NCBI RefSeq assembly: GCF_937976295.1
Contig: NZ_CALJRY010000133.1
Coordinates: forward strand, 1-10,970
Direction: 5' to 3'
Length of the DNA stretch: 10,970 nt
Source: an uncultured Rothia sp.
Lineage (GTDB): Bacteria > Actinomycetota > Actinomycetes > Actinomycetales > Micrococcaceae
Shown here: positions 6,552-10,970 of the stretch, one piece after another
Layout of the letters: each line of letters opens with the position of its first letter
Position numbering within the stretch: position 1 is the stretch's first letter
Translations under genes and position numbers: made by a program
The notes under the pieces: generated by a model
The model's database searches: none
The model's input: the letters and a program-made list of their open reading frames with translations, nothing else
Told to the model about the DNA's origin: nothing

Positions 6552-6629
6552 GACCTGTTGAGTGATAGAGAATGAGCGACAAAACTTGAGTGAACATCCG
6601 GGGACACGCACCCCCGAAAAGGTAGCCGA

Positions 6630-6651
6630 ATCATACGGCAACAACCGGTTG
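6630..6651 (-). promoter_or_regulatory. Candidate GNAT-gene promoter with CAACCGGTTG palindrome
   Basis: TATGAT (6635-6630) on the minus strand is a good -10 candidate, giving a leader of roughly 70 bases before the GNAT ATG. The perfect 10-bp palindrome CAACCGGTTG (6651-6642) lies where the -35/-10 spacer would be, a typical operator position. No strong -35 hexamer is visible. Together with the CCGGTT repeats at 6681-6705 it suggests a regulated promoter; this is inference. Confidence 0.35.
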
Positions 6652-6680
6652 CGGCACGCACCGAGCCTGCCGCCACCATA

Positions 6681-6705
6681 ACCGGACACAACCGGACAGA
6701 ACCGG
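6681..6705 (-). repeat. Three CCGGTT repeats at exact 10-base spacing
   Basis: On the minus strand CCGGTT starts recur every 10 bases: CCGGTTCTGT, CCGGTTGTGT, CCGGTTATGG, with the last extending just past 6681. The array lies between the ispG terminator T-tract and the candidate GNAT promoter. A fourth CCGGTT is inside the palindrome at 6642-6651. One-helical-turn spacing is typical of cooperative protein-binding sites, but no known regulator is recognised. Confidence 0.4.
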
Positions 6706-6742
6706 AAAAACGCGGAGGCGCCCTCACCGGGGCGCCTCCGCG
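6706..6742 (-). terminator. Intrinsic terminator of ispG
   Basis: In mRNA direction a perfect 13-bp GC-rich stem (6742-6730 with 6723-6711, arm CGCGGAGGCGCCC and its complement) with a 6-base loop is followed directly by TTTTT (6710-6706). It starts 12 bases after the ispG stop codon. There is no T-tract on the other strand, so it acts for the minus strand only and separates ispG from the GNAT gene. Confidence 0.92.
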
Positions 6743-6754
6743 CACAAAAGCTAA

Positions 6755-7915
6755 CTAGCTCACCGAAACAGCCGGGGAACCCTCGGGAACATACTCGCCC
6801 GAAGCCTCCATCTCAGCAGCAATACGGGTAGCCTCTTCAATCAGAGTCTCAACGATCTGATCCTCAGGCACGGTCTTAATGACCTCGCCCTTCACGAAAA
6901 TCTGGCCCTTACCGTTACCGGACGCCACACCCAGGTCAGCCTCACGAGCCTCACCCGGGCCGTTCACCACGCAACCCATCACGGCAACACGTAGCGGAAC
7001 CTTCATGTGCTCCAGGCCCTTAGTCACGTTCTCAGCAAGCTCCCACACGTTCACCTGCGCACGACCACACGACGGGCACGAAACGATATCCAGCTTGCGG
7101 GGACGAAGGTTCAGCGACTCCAGGATCTTGGTGCCCACCTTCACCTCCTCAACCGGAGGAGCAGACAGCGATACGCGAATAGTATCGCCAATACCCTGAG
7201 ACAGCAGAGTACCAAACGCCACAGAGCTCTTAATAGTGCCCTGGAACGCCGGACCAGCCTCAGTCACACCCAAGTGCAGGGGCCAGTCACCGCGCTCAGC
7301 CAGCTGACGGTACGCCTCCACCATCACCACAGGGTCATTGTGCTTCACAGAAATCTTGAAATCACGGAAACCGTGCTCCTCAAAGAGCGACGCCTCCCAC
7401 ACGGCAGACTCAACCAGAGCCTCCGGAGTAGCCTTGCCGTACTTCTCCAGCAGACGCTTATCCAGCGAACCGGCGTTCACGCCGATGCGCAGAGAAGTGC
7501 CGTGGTCCGAAGCCATCTGAGCGATTTCCTTCACCTGGTCGTCGAACTTACGGATATTACCCGGGTTCACACGCACAGCACCGCAACCAGCCTGAATAGC
7601 CGCATACACGTACTTCGGCTGGAAGTGAATATCAGCAATCACCGGAATACGGGACTGCTTCGCAATAATGGGCAGAGCCTCGGCATCCTTATCGGTCGGG
7701 CAGGCCACACGCACAATATCGCAACCGGCAGCGGTCAACTCAGCAATCTGCTGCAGAGTCGCACCAATGTCGTGGGTCTTAGTGGTCGTCATCGACTGCA
7801 CCGAAATCGGAGATTCAGAGCCAACACCCACGGAGCCCACCTTGAACTGGCGGGTTTTACGGCGCGGCGACAGAACCGCGGGAGCGGGCTTCGGCATACC
7901 AAGGCTGACCGACAA
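6755..7915 (-). CDS. ispG: 4-hydroxy-3-methylbut-2-en-1-yl diphosphate synthase (flavodoxin/ferredoxin-type IspG)
   Basis: IspG (GcpE) carries out the penultimate step of the MEP isoprenoid pathway, converting MEcPP to HMBPP with a 4Fe-4S cluster. The 386-residue length fits the two-domain bacterial enzyme. A TIM-barrel domain (about 20-265) shows VQSMTTTKTHDIGAT (39-53), IVRVACPTDKDAEAL and VIADIHFQPKYVYAAI. The cluster domain has CPSC (C280, C283), GC at C315 in VMGCVVNGPGEA, and E322, the expected cluster ligands. The start is TTG at 7915-7913: GGAGG lies six bases upstream, a much better fit than the ATG at codon 7. The gene follows rip by 120 bases and ends at a strong terminator. Confidence 0.97.
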   Translation of the reverse strand: MSVSLGMPKPAPAVLSPRRKTRQFKVGSVGVGSESPISVQSMTTTKTHDIGATLQQIAELTAAGCDIVRVACPTDKDAEALPIIAKQSRIPVIADIHFQPKYVYAAIQAGCGAVRVNPGNIRKFDDQVKEIAQMASDHGTSLRIGVNAGSLDKRLLEKYGKATPEALVESAVWEASLFEEHGFRDFKISVKHNDPVVMVEAYRQLAERGDWPLHLGVTEAGPAFQGTIKSSVAFGTLLSQGIGDTIRVSLSAPPVEEVKVGTKILESLNLRPRKLDIVSCPSCGRAQVNVWELAENVTKGLEHMKVPLRVAVMGCVVNGPGEAREADLGVASGNGKGQIFVKGEVIKTVPEDQIVETLIEEATRIAAEMEASGEYVPEGSPAVSVS

Positions 7916-7939
7916 GGTTTTCCTCCATACATGAGTTGT

Positions 7940-7961
7940 GAAAGACGGTTATGCGTCTTTC
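7940..7961 (-). promoter_or_regulatory. 7-bp hairpin in the ispG leader
   Basis: GAAAGAC (7961-7955) and GTCTTTC (7946-7940) pair perfectly with an 8-base loop, about 25 bases before the ispG TTG. On the opposite strand it is followed by a T-rich stretch, so it could end antisense transcription coming from the left, though no gene on that strand is supported. The remaining rip-ispG spacer (7962-8035) shows nothing certain. Confidence 0.3.
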
Positions 7962-8035
7962 TTTCAGCTTTTTATTGTGCCACTGACGCGAAAGAAACCA
8001 CTAATACGGGTACCCTTACCGCGCGCAACAACACA

Positions 8036-9391
8036 CTAAAACAGGGTGATGGGCTTAACAATATCCGCCACAATCAGGATGATAGACATCACAATGAACG
8101 CGCCCGCTACCACATACGTCAGCGGCAACAACTTCACCGGATCAAACGGACCCGGATCCTTACGCCCAGTCAAACGCGCAAAGAAACGACGTACACCCTC
8201 CCAGAGCGCACCCAACACGTGGCCACCATCCAGCGGCAGAAGCGGAATCAGGTTAAACGCAAAAAGCATCAAATTCATATTCGCCACAAGCGAGACCAAC
8301 ATCGCAGCCTTCGCCTTCACATCAATACGGTCAGTAGCCGTCACCTCACCAGCAATACGGCTCACACCAACCACAGACACCGGCGACTCGGCACTACGCT
8401 CACCACCAGTCACCAAAGTCACCGTCAACTCCCACACACGCTGCGGCAGCGACAGCATCGACGAACCCACACGCGCAAGCGTATCGCCCACCATCGCAGG
8501 CACCTCAGTAATAGAACCGGGCACCAACTCACTCGACGGCGAAACACCCACAAAACCGCCGCGAGTCGTCGCAATCGAACCATCCGCAGCACGCGCATAC
8601 TGGCCCTTACCATCAGAGACCGGGCGGATCATCTCAACCGGAGTCACCGACAAATCCAGACGCTGACCATTACGCTCCACCGTCAGGGTGCTCGGGTTAG
8701 AACCCGCCGCACGAATCGCCGAAGACACAGCCTCCCACGAACCCGTCGACGCACCATTCACAGCAACCACGCGGTCACCCACCTGCACGCCAGCAGCCTT
8801 CGCAGGCGACGGAGTGGACTTATCCGTACACTCCCCATAGCTGATCGAATCATGAGTGACATTCACACTCGGCACGCACTCAGACACCGCCGACACCTTA
8901 TTCGTCACCTGCGCCGTACCAAAACCACAAATCAGCACAGCAGTACACACCACACCAATCAGCAGGTTCATCGTCGGGCCACCCAACATAATCACCATGC
9001 GCTTGAGCACCGGCAACTTATAGAACAGGCGGTCCTCATCACCGGGCTTCAGGCGCTCAGCATCCGCCGCACGCGCCTCCTCAGCCAAGGACGCAAACGG
9101 GCTGGTACTACCCGAATGGCCCTCCTCATGGTGCTCCTTCACCTCAGCAGGGCTCGGCGGGTACATGCCAATCATCGAAATGTAACCGCCCAACGGGATC
9201 GCCTTGAAACCGTACTCAGTCTCGCCGCGGCGGAAAGAGAACACGGTCTTACCGAAGCCAATCATGTACTGCGGGACGCGCACATTAAACAGCTTCGCGG
9301 GCACCAGATGCCCCACCTCATGCAGGGCAATCGAGACGGCAATAGCGATTGCCATGAGGATAATGCCCACAGCGTACAGCAGGATTTCCAC
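8036..9391 (-). CDS. Site-2 protease family zinc metalloprotease (M50, Rip/RseP-like)
   Basis: Membrane-embedded intramembrane protease, family M50, likely related to RseP of E. coli and Rip1 of Mycobacterium, which cleave anti-sigma factors or membrane peptides; the substrate here is unknown. Length 451. The zinc-binding HEVGH is at 24-28 in the first membrane segment (about 2-24). A cytoplasmic Glu/His-rich loop (about 77-123), a second membrane segment (about 133-157) and an external PDZ domain (about 195-260, AAGVQVGDRVVAVNG) follow. The third segment has NMNLMLFAFNLIPLLPLDGGH (about 371-391), with D388 as the third zinc ligand, and the last segment is about 423-446. C172 and C188 before the PDZ domain could form a disulfide. 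The start is GTG at 9391-9389 with a weak purine-rich AACGAGAAAAA region upstream. It lies next to ispG as in other actinobacteria, but the dxr gene often found before it is not in this window. Confidence 0.93.
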   Translation of the reverse strand: MEILLYAVGIILMAIAIAVSIALHEVGHLVPAKLFNVRVPQYMIGFGKTVFSFRRGETEYGFKAIPLGGYISMIGMYPPSPAEVKEHHEEGHSGSTSPFASLAEEARAADAERLKPGDEDRLFYKLPVLKRMVIMLGGPTMNLLIGVVCTAVLICGFGTAQVTNKVSAVSECVPSVNVTHDSISYGECTDKSTPSPAKAAGVQVGDRVVAVNGASTGSWEAVSSAIRAAGSNPSTLTVERNGQRLDLSVTPVEMIRPVSDGKGQYARAADGSIATTRGGFVGVSPSSELVPGSITEVPAMVGDTLARVGSSMLSLPQRVWELTVTLVTGGERSAESPVSVVGVSRIAGEVTATDRIDVKAKAAMLVSLVANMNLMLFAFNLIPLLPLDGGHVLGALWEGVRRFFARLTGRKDPGPFDPVKLLPLTYVVAGAFIVMSIILIVADIVKPITLF

Positions 9392-9527
9392 GCTTTTTCT
9401 CGTTTCGGTTCGGGGATACGAAGCTTCTAGGATACTCGCTTAGCCTGTGAAGGCGCCCTCCCCCGCTTTCTGGAGGGGCTGACTTGGGTAGGGTTTGTTT
9501 GGGATAGATGAGTCTGGGATAGATGAG
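9392..9527 (-). other. rip upstream region with weak hairpin and 12-bp tandem repeat
   Basis: No gene is supported. On the minus strand TATCCT (about 9435-9430) could be the rip -10 element, without a clear -35. A G/C hairpin with a bulge (arms CCCTCC and GGAGGG, about 9454-9479) lacks a T-tract. GGGATAGATGAG occurs at 9501-9512 and again at 9516-9527, separated by TCT. The second copy adjoins the palindromic element at 9528. Confidence 0.4.
9501..9527. repeat. Tandem pair of GGGATAGATGAG
   Basis: Two exact 12-base copies with period 15 on the plus strand. A diverged version (GGGATACGGGGTGGAGG) precedes the related repeat at 10688, which shows that the second unit belongs to the repeat family rather than to chance. 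Confidence 0.7.
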
Positions 9528-9619
9528 GAGGAGCGGTGTTCGTCCTCGTTCCTACAGGGGCACCCGCCCTCGCTTCGCTTCGGGCACCCTGATGTCACAT
9601 TCGGACGACACCGCCCCTC
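9528..9619. repeat. Palindromic intergenic repeat, copy a (complete)
   Basis: The 92-base element is built of nested inverted repeats. The outer arms are GAGGAGCGGTGTTCGTCC (9528-9545) and GGACGACACCGCCCCTC (9603-9619), complementary apart from one mismatch and one extra base. The middle arms are CAGGG (9555-9559) and CCCTG (9587-9591). The inner arms are GCCC (9566-9569) and GGGC (9582-9585) around TCGCTTCGCTTC. Bases 9545-9615 recur inverted at 10901-10970. It lies 44 bases after the lipoprotein stop and could serve as its transcript end. A frame through it encodes CPKRSEGGCPC-like peptide, which I treat as non-coding. Confidence 0.8.
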
Positions 9620-9663
9620 AACACCTACCAAAATGCCAAGCCGTAGTGGGCAAGCTTAGGAGA

Positions 9664-10545
9664 CTAGCTCAGAATCTTTCGGGCATTCTCTTCAGCAGCT
9701 TTATTCGCGGTAGTCACCTGCTCGATGAAGTCCTGTTCCTTTTCGAGGAAAGTGGTCATATAGGTGTCTAGTATCTGCTCAGTTTTTTCCTCGTAGTTGA
9801 TTTTCTCTCGACACGCTGCATCATCAATCGCTGTTTGCCGCTCAGCAGGCTTTCCATGCACAGCATCGTATGCAATGTCTGAAGTTGAATAGGTGTATCC
9901 ACGCTCAGCCATGCAACGTTCCCATTCACCATCCAGAGACGAATATGCGCCGTTGATGACAGAAGTACGGATGTAGGACAGTAGCTTCTCCGTAACTACT
10001 TCCCGCGTTCCTGCCAAAGTTCCAGAACCGTATAACTTCAGCTCAGCTTCTTTTCTACAGCCGCCTTTTCCGTCATCTCCGTAAAATGCCTGGGTTTCTT
10101 GCTCAGTCATTTTCACTGTGTCTTCCAGAGATGCATAACGAGACGGAGGGGTAGGGCTGGGATAACCAGATTTGTTGGCATAATCCACGCTTAGAGGCAG
10201 CGGAGAAAGCAGATCCCTAACGGGAAACGTTTCAACCATGTAGTAGGTTTTCCTGTCAGGGTAACCCTTGGAAACCATACATTCGGATGCAAGCCGCTGA
10301 TAAGCACGTTCGACGTTATCAGAAATAGCAATCAACGCATTTACTTTTTCTGTAGCCTGCGTATCAACGGTTGCAGTTGCAGATGCAGAACTACTTTGCG
10401 GTGCCGAGGAGGCGCTATACGCCTTCTCAGCGTTAGCGGAAGCCGAGGAGTCGGCACTGGGTTGCCCGGACGCGCAGGAGCTAAGCAGCAGAGTTAGCGG
10501 GAGTAGAGCCCCGGCGAGGATTCGTAGGGTGTTCTGTCGACGCAT
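9664..10545 (-). CDS. Predicted lipoprotein with duplicated CM-x4-GY / C motif, function unknown
   Basis: Secreted, membrane-anchored protein of 293 residues. A basic N-terminus MRRQNTLR and hydrophobic segment lead to lipobox LSSC with the lipidated Cys at 24. A Ser/Ala-rich low-complexity linker follows (about 25-66). The mature domain carries two similar units: ASECMVSKGYP (87-96) with C163 in YGDDGKGGCRKEAELKLYG, and WERCMAERGYTYS (208-220) with C245 in DDAACREKINYEEK. The C-terminus (about 250-293) is a charged helix. Such Cys-Met / Gly-aromatic / Cys motifs occur in uncharacterised secreted actinobacterial proteins; C89-C163 and C211-C245 disulfides are an inference. The start ATG at 10545-10543 (GAGGAAG upstream) places the signal peptide at the terminus; an upstream in-frame start would add 21 residues before it. 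The base composition looks less GC-rich than neighbours, and palindromic repeats lie on both sides, consistent with an accessory insertion. Confidence 0.82.
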   Translation of the reverse strand: MRRQNTLRILAGALLPLTLLLSSCASGQPSADSSASANAEKAYSASSAPQSSSASATATVDTQATEKVNALIAISDNVERAYQRLASECMVSKGYPDRKTYYMVETFPVRDLLSPLPLSVDYANKSGYPSPTPPSRYASLEDTVKMTEQETQAFYGDDGKGGCRKEAELKLYGSGTLAGTREVVTEKLLSYIRTSVINGAYSSLDGEWERCMAERGYTYSTSDIAYDAVHGKPAERQTAIDDAACREKINYEEKTEQILDTYMTTFLEKEQDFIEQVTTANKAAEENARKILS

Positions 10546-10687
10546 AGGTGTGCACTTCCTCGTGAAATATAGCTGCATCTTTATCCACTCGTTCACAGGG
10601 CTCACCATTGTTTGCCCTTGAGAGAAGACGATTTGAACACTAGCCTACCATGCAGTGTCTGGGCGGCGCACCGCATGTTTTTCTATC
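10546..10687 (-). other. Upstream region of the lipoprotein gene
   Basis: No gene is supported. TATATT on the minus strand (about 10574-10569, in GCTATATTTC) is a possible -10 for the lipoprotein, with a poor TGAACG about 18 bases upstream. GCGCACCGCATGTTT near 10663-10677 is echoed by GCACGCCGCATGTTT near 10739-10753 inside repeat b. Confidence 0.3.
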
Positions 10688-10840
10688 GGGATACGGGGTG
10701 GAGGGGCGGTGTTCGTCCTCGCCCCGCTGGTGGGGACGGCACGCCGCATGTTTCCTCCGCGCCTACGCAGGGGCACCCGTCACCCGGACGCTCCGCTTCC
10801 TCCTTGCTTCGCGGCGGAGAGCGTCCGTGTGACACCCTGA
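10688..10840. repeat. Palindromic intergenic repeat, copy b (diverged, with long hairpin)
   Basis: It is in the same orientation as copy a. GCGGTGTTCGTCCTCG (10706-10721) is identical to 9533-9548, and CCTACGCAGGGGCACCCG (10762-10779) matches 9551-9566 with a 2-base insertion. Between them lies an extra 40-base segment with a CCCC-GCTGGT-GGGG hairpin. The right half folds into a long imperfect hairpin: CAGGG (10768-10772) with CCCTG (10835-10839), GTCAC (10779-10783) with GTGAC (10829-10833), GGACGC (10786-10791) with GCGTCC (10821-10826), TCCGC (10792-10796) with GCGGA (10814-10818). The right outer arm found in copy a is missing. Confidence 0.65.
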
Positions 10841-10900
10841 GGGCGCATCCGGAAAACGCGGCCGCACCCGCACGGTAACCTGCTATGCCCAGCGAGGAAA
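10841..10900. other. Spacer between repeats b and c
   Basis: Sixty GC-rich bases containing a NotI-type GCGGCCGC octamer (10858-10865). No gene, hairpin or other feature is supported. Confidence 0.3.
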
Positions 10901-10970
10901 GGCGGTATCGTCCGAAAGTGACATCAGGGTGCCCGAAGCGAAGCGAGGGCGGGTCCCCTGTAGGAACGAG
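10901..10970. repeat. Palindromic intergenic repeat, copy c (inverted, cut by window edge)
   Basis: These 70 bases are the reverse complement of 9545-9615 with two substitutions and one deleted base. The remaining outer arm should lie beyond 10970. Copies a and c thus form an inverted pair about 1.3 kb apart that encloses the lipoprotein gene and copy b. Confidence 0.88.

Noticed and set aside
7007..9430. 807-codon plus-strand open frame opposite ispG and rip
   Set aside because: Arg/His/Thr-rich translation spanning two real genes and their spacer on the other strand; a codon-bias artefact.
9501..9619. Possible CRISPR-like repeats
   Set aside because: Only two short tandem units and a palindrome; no regular repeat-spacer pattern and no cas genes.
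9440..9631. 63-residue frame with CPKRSEGGCPC-like peptide
   Set aside because: It lies in the palindromic repeat and tandem repeat. Peptides of this kind arise from translating intergenic repeats, and no ribosome-binding site is seen.
10612..10878. Three overlapping plus-strand frames of 60-88 codons
   Set aside because: They run through repeat copy b and its hairpins, have no family resemblance and no ribosome-binding site.

Overview
The window looks like chromosome of a GC-rich actinobacterium of the Micrococcaceae, most likely a Rothia close to R. mucilaginosa. That assignment rests on gene order, protein sequences and codon use as I recognise them; no database search was possible. Nine protein genes are supported and all lie on the minus strand, so the window is read from its right end to its left end.

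Right part (about 9390-10970): an accessory island. It holds one predicted lipoprotein gene with a duplicated cysteine motif, flanked by three copies of a palindromic intergenic repeat. Two copies are in the same orientation and one is inverted and cut by the window edge. Middle part (5316-9391): a site-2-protease (Rip/RseP) gene, then ispG of the MEP isoprenoid pathway, which ends in a textbook intrinsic terminator, then a DUF4081/GNAT acetyltransferase gene with its own upstream control region. Left part (1-5204): the translation/transcription cluster proS-rimP-nusA-ylxR(rnpM)-infB. proS and rimP are separated by only 2 bases; the later junctions are longer and full of RNA hairpins. infB runs off the left edge.

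Functionally the left cluster joins tRNA charging (ProRS), 30S maturation (RimP), transcription elongation/termination (NusA), an RNA-binding regulator (YlxR) and initiation factor IF2. The middle genes combine isoprenoid precursor synthesis and membrane proteolysis.

The most notable points are: (i) the ylxR reading frame has no ATG, GTG, TTG, CTG or ATT codon before its conserved motif, and its ribosome-binding site points to an ACG codon; (ii) two mutually exclusive 9-bp hairpins sit directly upstream of the infB ribosome-binding site; (iii) the nusA-ylxR and rimP-nusA spacers carry strong nested hairpins; (iv) the palindromic repeat family around the lipoprotein; (v) helically phased CCGGTT repeats plus a palindrome in front of the GNAT gene. 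Seven of nine genes appear to start with a codon other than ATG. I found no phage, transposase, CRISPR array, tRNA or rRNA, and no clear multi-gene novel system.
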